From Microbacteriaceae bacterium (lineage in GTDB: Bacteria; Actinomycetota; Actinomycetes; Actinomycetales; Microbacteriaceae), in assembly GCA_025464975.1 (NCBI GenBank), contig JAODMT010000004.1:1-64000 (forward strand): a stretch of 64,000 bases of DNA. Reading direction: 5' to 3'. Position numbers and translations under genes: made by a program. The notes beneath the pieces were generated by a model that was not told the DNA's origin, searched no databases, and saw nothing but the letters and a program-made list of their open reading frames with translations. The first letter of the stretch is position 1. Each line of letters opens with the position of its first letter. Below, piece by piece: positions 51,237 to 61,915 of the stretch.

Positions 51237-52352
51237 TCAGGGGACGAAATCGAATCTTCCCGGTGCCAGGGAACCGCCGAAGTTGTCCCCTCGAGGACCG
51301 TTTCGCCTGGGGTCCGCCTTCGGCCTGACCTCAGGGGACGAAATCGCATCTTCCCCGGGCCATGGAACCTCCGAAGTTGTCCCCTCGGAGGCTGTCTCGC
51401 ACCGTGGGGTGCACCTAACTTGGATCATCGCGAAAGCGCGCACGGGAAACGTTCCGAACGAGGAGATCCTCGGCGGTGCCGCAGTGAAGGTCGCGCCTCT
51501 CGGCGGGAGCTGCTCGAGCCCGGTGAGGTGCTCAACGATCGGGATGCCGGCGGCGAGCAGGAGCGTGTGCGCGGGCCTCCGACCCCCGCTGGTCTGGTCC
51601 GTGTTGTCGATGTTCACCGAGTCGATGCCCACCAGGCGTGCCTTCCTCTCGACGAGGAAGCGCGCCGCCGCTTCGGTGAGGTAAGGGGCGTCGTCGGCGT
51701 AGCCGGGTGTGCCCCAGGCCGCGTCGCCGCCGGTGTGCAACAGCACCGCTTTGCCGGCGACGTCGAGGGCGGCGAGTGAACTGACGTCGACGGCACGATC
51801 TTTGCTGCCGACGGTGCGGGCGACGACAGCGTCAAGCAGGGCAAAGGAGGAGAGCGGCAACTCAGCCAGATCGGTCCCGTCGGCGTAACGGTGCCACGGA
51901 CTGTCGATGTAGGTGCCCGTGTTGCCGACCATGCTGATGCGGTCGATCGTGAACTGGGTGCCCTCCGCGTAGACGGCGCGACTGGCTTCCCGCGCCAGGT
52001 GGGACGAGATCTCGGGCGCGGGCAGACCCGGATACGTCGCCATCCCCGCGACGATCGGGTGGCTGAGCTCAACCAATCGCGAGCCCGACGACGTCCGCCG
52101 GTCGGGGGTGGAGTCGCTCGGACCGCCGCGGGTGCCCTTGTGCGGCTCCGGAAATACCCGCATCCGGTCGAGGCGCACCTCTTCGGTCATCAACAGTCCC
52201 AATGATTTGACGAACAGGGCGGCCACTAGGTCTTCGGTGACATCGTGGGAGGGGACGTCAACGCGAAATTTCTCGGCGAGCAGGCCGCCCCCGTTGGTGA
52301 AGGTAACCTTCGCGTCGAACTCGGCCCGATATTGTTTCTCACTTTTCGTCAC
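51237..52352 (-). CDS. cyclase-family protein with repeat-derived C-terminus
   Basis: A 371-residue protein. About 75 N-terminal residues (YRAEFDAKVTFTNGGGLLAEKFRVDV...) form a separate domain of unknown type; residues about 90-320 are the cyclase/kynurenine formamidase-like domain, with metal motif NTGTYIDSPWH (first and second His replaced by Asn and Tyr, a subgroup pattern). The last 45 residues are encoded by two 53-bp palindromic repeats and are not part of the family. GTG 52352 is the chosen start; an ATG further upstream cannot be excluded. It is convergent with the GntR gene. Confidence 0.8.
   Translation of the reverse strand: MTKSEKQYRAEFDAKVTFTNGGGLLAEKFRVDVPSHDVTEDLVAALFVKSLGLLMTEEVRLDRMRVFPEPHKGTRGGPSDSTPDRRTSSGSRLVELSHPIVAGMATYPGLPAPEISSHLAREASRAVYAEGTQFTIDRISMVGNTGTYIDSPWHRYADGTDLAELPLSSFALLDAVVARTVGSKDRAVDVSSLAALDVAGKAVLLHTGGDAAWGTPGYADDAPYLTEAAARFLVERKARLVGIDSVNIDNTDQTSGGRRPAHTLLLAAGIPIVEHLTGLEQLPPRGATFTAAPPRISSFGTFPVRAFAMIQVRCTPRCETASEGTTSEVPWPGEDAISSPEVRPKADPRRNGPRGDNFGGSLAPGRFDFVP
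51239..51291. repeat. 53-bp palindromic repeat, copy 1
   Basis: Begins AGGGGACGAAATCG and ends GAAGTTGTCCCCT, giving 7-bp exact terminal inverted repeats. The inner part can also pair (TTCCC...GGGAA). It covers the stop codon and the last codons of the cyclase-family gene. Confidence 0.75.
51333..51385. repeat. 53-bp palindromic repeat, copy 2
   Basis: Same length and ends as copy 1, 48 of 53 positions identical, 94 bp away in direct orientation. The flanks to the right (CGAGG.C.GT.TCGC versus CGGAGGCTGTCTCGC) are also alike, so the duplicated unit may be longer than 53 bp. Confidence 0.75.
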
Positions 52353-52401
52353 TGGCTCATGATGCACCAAAGCGGCCCGACGCATGTGTCAGGCTGGTCG
52401 G

Positions 52402-53034
52402 ATGACCGCACGGGCCAGGGCTGCCACTCGGGCGGTGTGTTGCACGATCGCCATGGCGCTCGTCGTGTTGTACATATCGGTCGATGTCGTACTCCAACTG
52501 CTTCCACCGCACTACTCCGTGGTGAGCGACGCCGAGAGCGACCTCGCGGTCGGCCCGTTCGGCTGGGCCATGCAGGTCAATTTCGCGGCGCGCGCGGTGA
52601 TGAGCGGATGCGTCGTTGCCGCCGTTCTGCTCACCGGGCTGCCATCCCGCCGGCGCACGGCCGGAGCGGTTCTGCTCGGCATCGCCGGGTTGTGCTCGGC
52701 CGCCCTCGTCGTCTTCGCCACCGATGTGAATCGCGTGGGCGAGTTCGGCATGCAGCCCCGCACCGCGGTCGGCACGGTACACGTCGTGTTCGCGACCACC
52801 GGATTCGTCACGGTGCTCGCCGCGCTCCTGCTGCTGACGCCGTGGCTCGGTGAGGTACTTCGGTCGCACCGTACCGCGACCGCGTTTCTCGTTCTGGCGT
52901 GCGTCGGGCTGCTGTTCCTCGCCGCGAGCCTAGTCTTTGCGCCGAGGGTGGTCGGCCTCGCGGAACGGAGCTGCCTCGCCGGCATCCTCGGCTGGGCGTT
53001 CGCGGTCGCGGCGGGCCTTCGCACGCAGCGCTAG
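52402..53034 (+). CDS. DUF998-like membrane protein
   Basis: A 210-residue protein with six predicted helices. The loop after helix 1, LLPPHYSVVSDAESDLAVGPFGWAMQVNFAARAVM, matches DUF998 proteins. ATG 52402 is used rather than 52384. It overlaps the convergent DUF6510 stop by 4 bases. Role unknown; a relative is at 32467. Confidence 0.8.
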   Translation: MTARARAATRAVCCTIAMALVVLYISVDVVLQLLPPHYSVVSDAESDLAVGPFGWAMQVNFAARAVMSGCVVAAVLLTGLPSRRRTAGAVLLGIAGLCSAALVVFATDVNRVGEFGMQPRTAVGTVHVVFATTGFVTVLAALLLLTPWLGEVLRSHRTATAFLVLACVGLLFLAASLVFAPRVVGLAERSCLAGILGWAFAVAAGLRTQR

Positions 53035-53288
53035 CGCGGCACCTTCAACCAGGCCATGCCGCGCAGTTCGATGCAGACGCTGTCGGGCTCTTGCACGACG
53101 ACCATCAGCACGTCGTCGCACCGCGAGCAGCGCACGACGTAGCCGGTCGGGTCGGGGTAGACCATGGCGCGGGCGAGTTCCGACACGTCGCCACAGCCGA
53201 GGCAGCGGGCCGATGCCATGGTGAGGTCCACGGCGAACAGCTCGGAGAGCGGTCCCGCGAGGGAGTTGCCGTCGACGTGTTCACCCAT
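53031..53288 (-). CDS. DUF6510 zinc-ribbon-like small protein
   Basis: An 85-residue protein with two CxxC pairs (RCLGCGDV and RCSRCDDVL) that could bind zinc or another metal. Actinobacterial DUF6510 proteins are often found beside a sulfite-oxidase-like gene, as here. ATG 53288 overlaps the flavin reductase stop by one base. It may assist the oxidoreductase pair. Confidence 0.75.
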   Translation of the reverse strand: MGEHVDGNSLAGPLSELFAVDLTMASARCLGCGDVSELARAMVYPDPTGYVVRCSRCDDVLMVVVQEPDSVCIELRGMAWLKVPR

Positions 53289-54049
53289 CAGGCCCCTCCG
53301 AACCGTTCGGTCTTCACCTTGTGCGGATCGTGGCCGAGAGCGACGAGAGCCGTGGCGACCGACTCAACGAAGCCGGTAGGCCCGCAGACGAAGACCGCCG
53401 GCGACAGGGACGCCGCGAATGCGGATCCTGCGAGGTCGTCGACCGTGATGCGTCCGGGCGGGCGACCCCAGCCCTCCGGGGCCACGCGGGTGTACAGCCA
53501 GGTGACGTCGAGTCCGGGAGTGGGCGTGTCGAGCTCGGAACGAAAGAACGCGTCATCCGGGCTGCGAACGGAGTAGAGGAGCCGGAAGGGGGCGTCGCTT
53601 CCGCTTGCGGTGTGCGAGCGGATCATCGCCATGAGCGGAACGATGCCGGAGCCGCCGCCGATGAGCTGCACGGCGTCGGGGAGCGACGGGGTCCAGACGA
53701 ACCAGCCCCCGAGCGGACCACGGAGTTCGAGTTGGTCCCCGGGCCGCAACTCGTCGACGAGATAGGGCGACACCTCGCCGGTGGGGAGTCGGTCGACGGC
53801 GAGCTCGACCCGGTCGCCGTTGCTTACGGACGCGATCGAGTATGACCGTACGGCCTGGTAACCATCCGCGGCGGTGAGGCGCAGGTCGGCGTGCTGGCCG
53901 GCAATGTTGCCGCCCCAGCCGGGCACGTCGAGCACGATGCTGCGGCCGGTCGGAGACTCCGTCTTCGTGGAGACGACCACACCGGCGTGCCATAGACCGA
54001 TGCGATGGGGGGCGGCGTCGCGGGTCTCGCGTTCGCTTAGCGTGCTCAC
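53288..54049 (-). CDS. FAD/NAD-binding ferredoxin-reductase-type oxidoreductase
   Basis: A 253-residue flavin reductase: FAD-binding RSYSIAS, nicotinamide motif GGGSGIVPLMAMIR and C-terminal VFVCGPTGFVESVATAL...TERFGG. It has no plant-type 2Fe-2S domain. GTG 54049 overlaps the stop of the sulfite-oxidase-like gene, so it is the likely electron partner of that enzyme. The longer track ORF (to 54466) continues into that gene in another frame and is not real. Confidence 0.9.
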   Translation of the reverse strand: MSTLSERETRDAAPHRIGLWHAGVVVSTKTESPTGRSIVLDVPGWGGNIAGQHADLRLTAADGYQAVRSYSIASVSNGDRVELAVDRLPTGEVSPYLVDELRPGDQLELRGPLGGWFVWTPSLPDAVQLIGGGSGIVPLMAMIRSHTASGSDAPFRLLYSVRSPDDAFFRSELDTPTPGLDVTWLYTRVAPEGWGRPPGRITVDDLAGSAFAASLSPAVFVCGPTGFVESVATALVALGHDPHKVKTERFGGA

Positions 54050-54639
54050 CAGTAGCGCTGTTCGAGCCACGGGTCGCCGTACATGTTGTAGCCGTTCTGC
54101 TCCCAGAACCCGGGCTGGTCTGCGGGCATCATCTCGAGGCTCCGGATCCACTTGGCGCTTTTCCAGAAATACAGGTGCGGGACGAGCAGCCGGGCCGGGC
54201 CGCCGTGCTCCGGGTCGAGCGGTTCGCCGTCGAACTCGAAGGCGATCCAGGCCTTGCCGCCCAACAGGTCGTCGAGCGGAATGTTGGTGGTGTACCCGCC
54301 GTAGGAGTGCGCCATCACAAATCCATCGGTGGTCTCGATGTCGGCGAAGAGCGTGTCGAGCGAGACTCCGCGCCAGCTGGTGCCGAACTTCGACCACCGG
54401 GTCACACAGTGGATGTCGGTGTCGATGTCCTCGATCGGCAGCGCGTGGATCTCGTCCCAGTTCCACGTGTGGAGGGTCGCGTCATCCGTGCGGATGCTGA
54501 ACTGCCAGTCCGCGGTGTCGATATCCGGCGTCGGTCCGGCGGACAGCACGGGAAAGTCGGCGGTGAGGTACTGCCCGGGCGGGAGGTCCGGTGTGTGATC
54601 GCGTCCGCGGCCGGTGAAACCGCGAGAGATGACTGCCAT
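54046..54639 (-). CDS. sulfite-oxidase-like molybdopterin oxidoreductase
   Basis: A 197-residue protein with the molybdopterin-binding domain of the sulfite oxidase family: HCVTRWSKFGTSWRGVSL holds the Cys (in IHCVTRWS) that binds molybdenum. It is single-domain, without heme or dimerisation domain, and without a twin-arginine signal, so it probably works in the cytoplasm. ATG 54639 follows AAGGAGC. MsrP-like sulfoxide reduction is one possibility. It is next to genes that make its cofactor. Confidence 0.88.
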   Translation of the reverse strand: MAVISRGFTGRGRDHTPDLPPGQYLTADFPVLSAGPTPDIDTADWQFSIRTDDATLHTWNWDEIHALPIEDIDTDIHCVTRWSKFGTSWRGVSLDTLFADIETTDGFVMAHSYGGYTTNIPLDDLLGGKAWIAFEFDGEPLDPEHGGPARLLVPHLYFWKSAKWIRSLEMMPADQPGFWEQNGYNMYGDPWLEQRYW

Positions 54640-54700
54640 AAGGTGCTCCTTCGGGTCAGGTTCAAGAATAGCGAAAGGTACCCCGCGCGGCGGAACACCG

Positions 54701-54706
54701 TAGGCT
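54701..54706 (+). promoter_or_regulatory. -10 element of moaA
   Basis: TAGGCT is six bases before ATG 54713, predicting a leaderless mRNA. It is divergent from the sulfite-oxidase-like unit. Confidence 0.55.
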
Positions 54707-54712
54707 AATTTC

Positions 54713-55780
54713 ATGCCCGCCCTCGCCCTCGGAATCCCGAGTATTCGCCGCGATCCGGCTCAGATGCCGTCGGTGACCGGCCGCCCGGAGGTGCCGGGGC
54801 TTGTCGACCGGTTCGGGCGAACGGCGCGGGACCTTCGAGTCTCCATCACGGAAAAATGTTCGTTGCGCTGCACCTACTGCATGCCCGAGCAGGGCCTGCC
54901 GGCGATCGCCCGGGAGAATCTGCTCACCGCGACCGAGATCGCGCGCCTCGTCGGAATCGCCGTTCGCGATCTCGGGGTGCGCGACATCCGCTTCACCGGC
55001 GGCGAACCGCTCATGCGGGCGGACCTTGCCGAAATCATCCGTCGGTCCGCCGCGGTCGCGGCCGGGGCGTCCATCTCGATGACAACCAACGGCATCGGCC
55101 TCGACCACCGAATCCACGACCTCGTCGATGCCGGCCTGACCCGCATCAACATCTCGCTCGACACCGTCGACCGCGACCACTTCGCCAGGCTCACCCGCCG
55201 CGATCGCCTTCCCGCCGTGTTCGCTGGCATCGAAGCGGCAAAGGCCGCGGGGCTCACTCCCCTGAAGATCAACGCGGTGCTCATGCGGGACACCCTCGGC
55301 GGGGCGGCCGACCTGCTTGAGTGGGCGGTGGTCAACGGCGTGCGCCTGCGGTTTATCGAGCAAATGCCGCTCGATGCGGACGAGGCCTGGGCACGCGACA
55401 GAATGGTGGATGCCGCCGAGTTGCTCGGTGTGCTCGGCGCCCGGTTCTCGCTCACGCAACCTCACCGTGAAGATCCGTCGGCGCCGGCGGAGGAGTGGCT
55501 TGTCGACGGCGGGCCGGCGACGGTCGGAATCATCGCGTCGGTGACCCGATCGTTCTGCGCCGCCTGCGACCGAACGAGACTCACCGCCGAGGGGACTGTG
55601 CGCTCGTGCCTGTTCGGCGACGACGAAACCGACCTGAGGGCCCTTCTTCGCGGCGGGGCGGACGACTACACGATCGCGGACTGGTGGCGAGCGGCGATGT
55701 GGGGCAAGCAGGCCGGGCACGGCATGGAACGAGCCGACTTCGTTCGCCCGGCTCGCAGCATGGGAGCCATCGGTGGCTGA
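54713..55780 (+). CDS. moaA: GTP 3',8-cyclase
   Basis: A 355-residue radical-SAM enzyme starting molybdopterin synthesis from GTP. N-terminal cluster motif CSLRCTYC (Cys49, Cys53, Cys56), SAM-binding FTGGEPLM, C-terminal cluster [22 protein letters not shown] and the conserved final GG needed for activation. Its end overlaps moaD by 8 bases. Complete; typical length 330-360. Confidence 0.95.
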   Translation: MPALALGIPSIRRDPAQMPSVTGRPEVPGLVDRFGRTARDLRVSITEKCSLRCTYCMPEQGLPAIARENLLTATEIARLVGIAVRDLGVRDIRFTGGEPLMRADLAEIIRRSAAVAAGASISMTTNGIGLDHRIHDLVDAGLTRINISLDTVDRDHFARLTRRDRLPAVFAGIEAAKAAGLTPLKINAVLMRDTLGGAADLLEWAVVNGVRLRFIEQMPLDADEAWARDRMVDAAELLGVLGARFSLTQPHREDPSAPAEEWLVDGGPATVGIIASVTRSFCAACDRTRLTAEGTVRSCLFGDDETDLRALLRGGADDYTIADWWRAAMWGKQAGHGMERADFVRPARSMGAIGG

Positions 55781-56015
55781 GGTTTTCGTCCGATACTTCG
55801 CCTCCGCGGCCGAGGCGGCCGGGCGCGAAGAGGAGACCCTCGAATCGGTGCCGACCGTCGGGCAGCTGCGGAGGGTGCTCGTGGATCGCTACGGCGACGC
55901 GATGGCGAGGGTGCTCGCCTCCGGATCGTTCCTCGTCGACGGGGTGGTCAGCCGGGACGACGCGCGCGCCCTCGGCCTGCGCGTCGACGTGCTTCCGCCC
56001 TTCGCCGGCGGTTGA
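55773..56015 (+). CDS. moaD: molybdopterin synthase sulfur carrier subunit
   Basis: An 80-residue ubiquitin-like protein ending in FAGG, the glycine pair that is adenylated and thiocarboxylated by MoeB. GTG 55773 lies within the end of moaA. Partner MoaE is encoded convergently 7 bp away. Thioester-type sulfur loading would use the MoeB-rhodanese protein at 58653. Confidence 0.92.
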   Translation: MAEVFVRYFASAAEAAGREEETLESVPTVGQLRRVLVDRYGDAMARVLASGSFLVDGVVSRDDARALGLRVDVLPPFAGG

Positions 56016-56022
56016 ACGGACG

Positions 56023-56458
56023 TTAGAGGCCGACCCACTCGGTCGCACCGTCGGCGAGATTCTGACGTTTCCAGATCGGAACTCTGAGCTTGATCAGGTC
56101 GACGAGCGCTTCGCACGCGGCGAACGCCTCGCCGCGGTGCGGAGCGGCGACGGCCGCGAAGAGGGCGACGTCGCCGATGGAGAGCGGGCCGGTGCGGTGC
56201 ACGGCCGCTACCGTGAGGCCGGTGTCCCGCGCTATTGTTTCGCAGCACTCGCGCAGGAATCGTTCCGCCTCCGGATGGGCCGAGTACTCGAGGGAGTGCA
56301 CCGCGAGTCCGTGGTCGTGATTGCGCACGACTCCGCGAAAGGTCACGAGCGCGCCATCCCCGGCGGTCATCACGAGCGTCTCGATCGCGGCCTCATCGAT
56401 CGGCCCGTCCGTGACGCTGCCGAAAACGACAGCGTGGGCGTCACCACCCAATTCGCCA

Positions 56459-56466
<8 letters not shown>
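56023..56466 (-). CDS. moaE: molybdopterin synthase catalytic subunit
   Basis: A 147-residue MoaE: FRGVVRNHDHGLAVHSLEYSAHPEA, VHRTGPLSIGDVALFAAVAAPHR and the active Lys region IWKRQNLADGATEWVG. It inserts sulfur into precursor Z with MoaD. ATG 56466 overlaps the fused moaC-moaB gene by 8 bases; the track start 56547 lies further inside that gene. Confidence 0.93.
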
Positions 56467-57423
<957 letters not shown>

Positions 57424-57427
<4 letters not shown>

Positions 57428-58653
57428 AGTGTCACGGTCTCCACTTGGTCGCCCTCTCTCAGTTGGGTCGTGTGCGCGGGGATGTCGATAAGAACATCGG
57501 ATGCCGCGAGGCCGGCGACGAGGTGGGAACTCGGCCCACCGACGACCTCCACTCTCGCACCATCCAGCAACCGGCCGCGAAGGAACTGACGCTTGCCGGG
57601 CGCCGAGCGCACCTCCGCAGCGAGGAGTCGGGGTTGCCGAATCGCGGATGCTTGCCCGGCGATCTCCCGCAGGATCGGGGCGACGAAGATCTCGAATGAC
57701 ACCTGGGTGCTCACCGGGTTTCCCGGGAAGCTGACGACCGGTATCCCGTCGACGGTCGCGGTAGCCTGCGGACCGCCGGGCTGCATCGCGATGTGGCCGA
57801 CGCGGGCGCCGAGCGGCTCGAGCACCTCCCGCACCACCTCGTACTCGCCCATCGAGATGCCGCCGGAGGTGATCACGAGGTCGGACGTCGCCACCGCGGC
57901 GTCGAGGGCCGCCCGCATCGCCTCGTGGTCATCGGTGACCCGTTTCGCGACAGAGACGACGGCGCCGGCTTGCACGACGGCTGCGACGAGGGCGACGGAG
58001 TTGGCGTCGTAGACCTGACCGATGGTCGCCGGGCCGCCCGGGGCAACGAGTTCGGCTCCCGCCGTGATGACGGCGACCCGCACCCGTTCGGTCACCTCGA
58101 CCCGGCCGATCCCGGCGGCGGCCAGCGCGGCAAGGTGCCGCGACGCGAGGCGAACCCCGGCGGCGAGCAGTTGTTCACCGGCGCGGAGGTCGCTCCCGCG
58201 GTCGCGCACGAACTCCCCGCTCACCCGGCCACGGCGGATCGTCACCGTCTCGCGTCCGCCATCCGTGTCCTCGACCGGAACGATCGCATCCGCGCCATCC
58301 GGAACCACGGCGCCGGTCATGATGCGAACGACGGTTCCTGGATCGAGTCGCGCAGGGCGACCGGGAGCCGCGGCGATCTCGCCGACGACCGGGAGCGTGG
58401 CCGGGAGCGCGGTGAGGTCGGAGGCGAGCACCGCGAATCCGTCCATTTGCGAATTGCGGAACAGCGGAAGGTCCACGGGGGAGAGCACGGCGCTCGCCGT
58501 CACTCGCCCGACGGCGGCCTCGAGCGGCACGCTCTCGGTCGGCCGGCTGCCGAGCGGTTCGAGCAGGCGACGGATGTGGGCGGCGTGCTCCTCGACGGAC
58601 GGATCGCTGTGGGTCGTGGGCGCGTCGCGACCATCAAGACCTCGCGACACCAT
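57424..58653 (-). CDS. moeA: molybdopterin molybdotransferase
   Basis: A 409-residue MoeA with RNSQMDGFAVLA, IMTGAVVPDGADAIVPVEDT, VITSGGISMGEYEVV and FPGNPVSTQVSFE. It inserts molybdate into the adenylated cofactor. The start was moved from 58914 to ATG 58653, which overlaps the moeB stop (TGATG). It overlaps moaCB by 4 bases. Typical length about 400. Confidence 0.93.
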
Positions 58654-59756
58654 CAGTACCTCGCGACCGTCGGGTCGATGCGCCGCGACCACGCGTCGAT
58701 GCCGCCGGTGAGGCTGCGGGCGCCGCCGATGCCTTTCGCGCGCAGCAGTTCGACGGCGCGAGCCGACCGCACTCCGACGTGGCAATACACGACCAACGGC
58801 TTCGAGGTGTCGAGTTCGTTGATGCCGATTCCTGGGCCGGTTCCCGTGCCGCTCTCGAGCGCGCCGAGAGGGATGTTTATTGCGCCGGGAAGTGCGGCGA
58901 GCCGCACCTCCCACGGCTCTCGGACGTCGAGCAGGGTGACGTCCTCGATCCGGCCGGAGAGTTCATCGACGCTCACGGTGTCGGTCGGCACCCCGCAGAA
59001 CAGCTCGTAGTCGACGAGTTCCGTCACCGGCTCGGCCGACGGGTCGCGGTCGTAGGCGAGGTCCCGGAATGCGCCGGTCAGGGCGTCGAAGGTGGTCACC
59101 CGGCCGATGAGCGGAGTGCCGACCCCGGTGAGGATCTTGAGCGCCTCACCGGCCATGATCCCGGCGATCACCGCGACGACGGTCGGGAAGACCCCGCCGG
59201 CCTCGCAGGAGAGCACCGATCCGGGAGCCGGTGGGGTGGGGAAGAGGTCGCGGTAGCTCGGCCCGCGGGCCGCCCAGGCGACGCCGACCTGGCCGGAGTA
59301 CTGGGAGACCGCGCCCCAGACGAGCGGGATGCCGCAGATGGCGGCGGCGTCGTTGGTGAGGTAGCGCGTCGGGAAGTTGTCGCTCCCGTCGACGACGAGG
59401 TCGTAGTCGGCGAAGAGGTCGAGCGCGTTGGACGAGTCGAGTCGCGATTGGAGCGCAATGACAATGGTCTCCGGATCGATCGCGGCGACCGCGTTCGCGG
59501 CGGACCGTGCCTTCGCCGTCCCGACATCTGCCGTGCCGTGAATGAGCTGTCGGTGCAGGTTGCTCAGCTCCACGGTGTCGTCGTCGACGATGCCGATCGT
59601 GCCGACGCCGGCGGCGGCGAGCGCGGGAATGACTCCGCTGCCGAGGCCCCCGGCCCCGATCACGAGAACCCGGGCGGCACGGAGGCGCTCCTGCGCCGCG
59701 GAATTGAACCCGGGGAGCGCCGTCTGTCGGCTGTACCGCTCGGCTCGAGTGTGCAT
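58653..59756 (-). CDS. moeB: MoeB/ThiF-type adenylyltransferase with rhodanese domain
   Basis: A 367-residue E1-like enzyme: ATP-binding GAGGLGSGVIPALAAAGVG, Mg-binding DNFPTRYL and a C-terminal rhodanese domain with active Cys in PLVVYCHVGVRSARAVE. It adenylates and sulfurates MoaD (and possibly ThiS). The CxxC zinc pairs of E. coli MoeB are not evident. First gene of the minus-strand moe-moa unit; divergent from the TOBE gene. Confidence 0.92.
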   Translation of the reverse strand: MHTRAERYSRQTALPGFNSAAQERLRAARVLVIGAGGLGSGVIPALAAAGVGTIGIVDDDTVELSNLHRQLIHGTADVGTAKARSAANAVAAIDPETIVIALQSRLDSSNALDLFADYDLVVDGSDNFPTRYLTNDAAAICGIPLVWGAVSQYSGQVGVAWAARGPSYRDLFPTPPAPGSVLSCEAGGVFPTVVAVIAGIMAGEALKILTGVGTPLIGRVTTFDALTGAFRDLAYDRDPSAEPVTELVDYELFCGVPTDTVSVDELSGRIEDVTLLDVREPWEVRLAALPGAINIPLGALESGTGTGPGIGINELDTSKPLVVYCHVGVRSARAVELLRAKGIGGARSLTGGIDAWSRRIDPTVARY

Positions 59757-59835
59757 CCGTCAATTCTCGCAGCAGCGTTGTCGAAAGCGGGGCGGACGGC
59801 GACGAATGCCCATCCCATTTCCGCACCGTCGGAGA

Positions 59836-59841
59836 TAACAT
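59836..59841 (+). promoter_or_regulatory. -10 element of the TOBE-protein / mod operon
   Basis: TAACAT is seven bases before ATG 59849. The same stretch contains GGAG that could serve ATG 59840; the leaderless reading is preferred. Confidence 0.4.
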
Positions 59842-59848
59842 GGCTTTC

Positions 59849-60253
59849 ATGCCGCAAATACGGATAAAGGATGCCGCGCTTTACCTGGGCGTGAGCGACG
59901 ATACGGTGCGCCGCTGGGTGGATAACGGTGTGCTCGAGAGCCAGAAGGACGAGACCGGTCGAGCGGTGGTCGACGGGTTCGCCCTCGCCACCGTCGCCAG
60001 GCAGAATGCCGTGCTGCCGGAGGACCCGTCCGGTGTCGGTCGCTCGGCCCGCAACCGCTTCGTCGGCCTCGTGACGGACATCGTGATGGACACCGTCATG
60101 GCGCAGGTCGAACTGCAATGCGGGCCGCACCGCGTCGTGTCCCTGATGAGCAGCGAGGCCGTGCGGGAACTCGGTCTCGAACTCGGATCGGTCGCCATTG
60201 CTGTGGTCAAGGCGACGACGGTCATCGTTGAGACCCCGAACGGAGCGCGATGA
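59849..60253 (+). CDS. HTH-TOBE molybdate-responsive protein
   Basis: A 134-residue protein with an excisionase-type helix-turn-helix (IRIKDAALYLGVSDDTVRRWVDNGVL) and a C-terminal Mop/TOBE domain (SARNRFVGLVTDIVMDTVMAQVEL...VVKATTVIVE) that binds molybdate. It stands directly before modA with an ATGA overlap and is a likely ModE-like sensor of the transport operon, though DNA binding is not proven. ATG 59849 yields the family N-terminus; 59840 is the alternative. Confidence 0.85.
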   Translation: MPQIRIKDAALYLGVSDDTVRRWVDNGVLESQKDETGRAVVDGFALATVARQNAVLPEDPSGVGRSARNRFVGLVTDIVMDTVMAQVELQCGPHRVVSLMSSEAVRELGLELGSVAIAVVKATTVIVETPNGAR

Positions 60254-61053
60254 GTCTCCGTTCGGTCGCCGCGGTCGCCTTCGCCGCGGTCCTCGCAGTC
60301 GCGGTCACGGCGTGCTCCGCCGGTACCCCGGCCTCACCGACAGCAGAATCTGGGCCGGCTGCCAAGACCGTGTCGGCACGCGGGTCGATCACCGTCTTCG
60401 CCGCAGCCTCTCTCACCGCGACCTTTTCGGAACTGGCGAAGAAGTTCGAGGCCGCACATCCGGGCGTATCGGTCGAAACCAGTTTCGCCGGGTCATCCGA
60501 GCTCGTCGCTCAGATCAGCGCCGGAGCACCGGCCGATGTGTTCGCCTCGGCCGACACCGCGACCATGGCCAAACTGACCACAGCCTCCCTCGTCGCCGGA
60601 GCGCCGGTGAACTTCGCGACAAACGTGCTCGAGATCGCCGTGCCTCCGAAGAATCCCGCCGCAGTGCGGTCGTTCGCCGACTTGGCTCGGCCGGGCACGA
60701 AGACCGTCGTCTGCGCCTCGGTGGTGCCGTGTGGCGCGGCGACCGTCGCCGTCGAGAGATCGACCGGTGTTGCGCTGTCGCCGGTGAGCGAAGAGAACTC
60801 GGTGACCGACGTGCTCGGCAAGGTCTCCTCCGGGGAAGCGGATGCCGGAGTCGTCTACGTCACCGACGTCAAGGCCGCCGGTTCGAGCGTGCGCGGCATC
60901 GCCATTCCACGGGCGAAGCAGTCGGTCAACACCTATCCGATCGCCGTCCTGAAGGGGGCGGCGAACCCGACGACGGCCCGAGCCTTCGACCGGTTCGTGA
61001 CCGGACCAATCGGTCGTTCGGTGCTCGTCGCCGCCGGGTTCGGCGCGCCGTAA
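60250..61053 (+). CDS. modA: molybdate ABC transporter substrate-binding lipoprotein
   Basis: A 267-residue binding protein with a lipoprotein signal (VAVTACS lipobox) and the molybdate-binding pattern [47 protein letters not shown] and [14 protein letters not shown]. It captures molybdate outside the membrane. Start overlaps the TOBE gene; modB follows after 1 base. Confidence 0.93.
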   Translation: MSLRSVAAVAFAAVLAVAVTACSAGTPASPTAESGPAAKTVSARGSITVFAAASLTATFSELAKKFEAAHPGVSVETSFAGSSELVAQISAGAPADVFASADTATMAKLTTASLVAGAPVNFATNVLEIAVPPKNPAAVRSFADLARPGTKTVVCASVVPCGAATVAVERSTGVALSPVSEENSVTDVLGKVSSGEADAGVVYVTDVKAAGSSVRGIAIPRAKQSVNTYPIAVLKGAANPTTARAFDRFVTGPIGRSVLVAAGFGAP

Positions 61054-61054
61054 G

Positions 61055-61915
61055 GTGAACCGCTTCCGGGGTGGGTTCGAGGCGGTCCCCCGCTGGACCA
61101 TCGTCGTCGCGGCGGTCGGGGGAGCTCTCGTGCTTCTGCCGCTCGCGGCAATGGCGACTCGAGTGAACTGGGGCGGATTCCTCGCGCTCGTCTCATCGGA
61201 GTCCTCCGTCGCCGCGCTCGAGTTGAGCCTGCGCACCTCCCTCGCCGCGACTGTGTTGTGCGTGCTGTTCGGCGTGCCGATGGCGCTCGTTCTTGCGCGG
61301 ACATCCTTTCCCGGGCAGCGTGTGGTGCGAACGGTTGTTCTGCTGCCCCTCGTTCTTCCGCCTGTGATCGGCGGAATCGCGCTGCTCGCCGCATTCGGAC
61401 GGCAGGGTCTGCTCGGACACACGCTCGAGGTATTGGGAGTGGAGATCGCCTTCTCGACGACCGCCGTGGTGATCGCTCAAACGTTCGTCGCGCTGCCGTT
61501 TCTCGTTCTCAGCCTCGAGGGATCGCTTCGAGTGGCCGGCACCCGCTACGAGGCCGTTGCGGCGACCCTCGGCGCGAGACCGACGACGGTGCTCGCCCGA
61601 ATCACCCTCCCGCTGGTCTTCCCCGCGCTGCTCTCCGGCGCGGTGCTCTCCTTCGCGCGTGCCCTCGGTGAGTTCGGCGCCACGCTCACCTTCGCGGGAA
61701 GCCTGCAAGGAACGACGCGAACCCTTCCGCTCGAGATCTACCTGCAGCGCGAGATGGATCCGGATGCCGCGGTGGCGCTCTCCCTCGTGCTGGTCGTCGT
61801 CTCCCTCGTCGTGGTCGGGCTCACGCTGCGCACGGTTCCCGACGGTCAAGCTTCCGACCGCGGCTCCGGTCGCTCGTTCCTTGGACTAGGCAGCCGATCC
61901 GGCGGCCTGTCGTGA
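61055..61915 (+). CDS. modB: molybdate ABC transporter permease
   Basis: A 286-residue permease with about six helices and the cytoplasmic EAA loop [26 protein letters not shown], followed by [20 protein letters not shown], typical of ModB. GTG 61055 follows the modA stop by 1 base; the end overlaps modC (GTGA). Forms a homodimer channel for ModA-ModC. Confidence 0.93.
   Translation: MNRFRGGFEAVPRWTIVVAAVGGALVLLPLAAMATRVNWGGFLALVSSESSVAALELSLRTSLAATVLCVLFGVPMALVLARTSFPGQRVVRTVVLLPLVLPPVIGGIALLAAFGRQGLLGHTLEVLGVEIAFSTTAVVIAQTFVALPFLVLSLEGSLRVAGTRYEAVAATLGARPTTVLARITLPLVFPALLSGAVLSFARALGEFGATLTFAGSLQGTTRTLPLEIYLQREMDPDAAVALSLVLVVVSLVVVGLTLRTVPDGQASDRGSGRSFLGLGSRSGGLS

Noticed and set aside
54050-54466. 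N-terminal extension of the flavin reductase ORF
   Set aside because: It is the sulfite-oxidase-like gene read in another frame; GTG 54049 with a coupled overlap is the real start.
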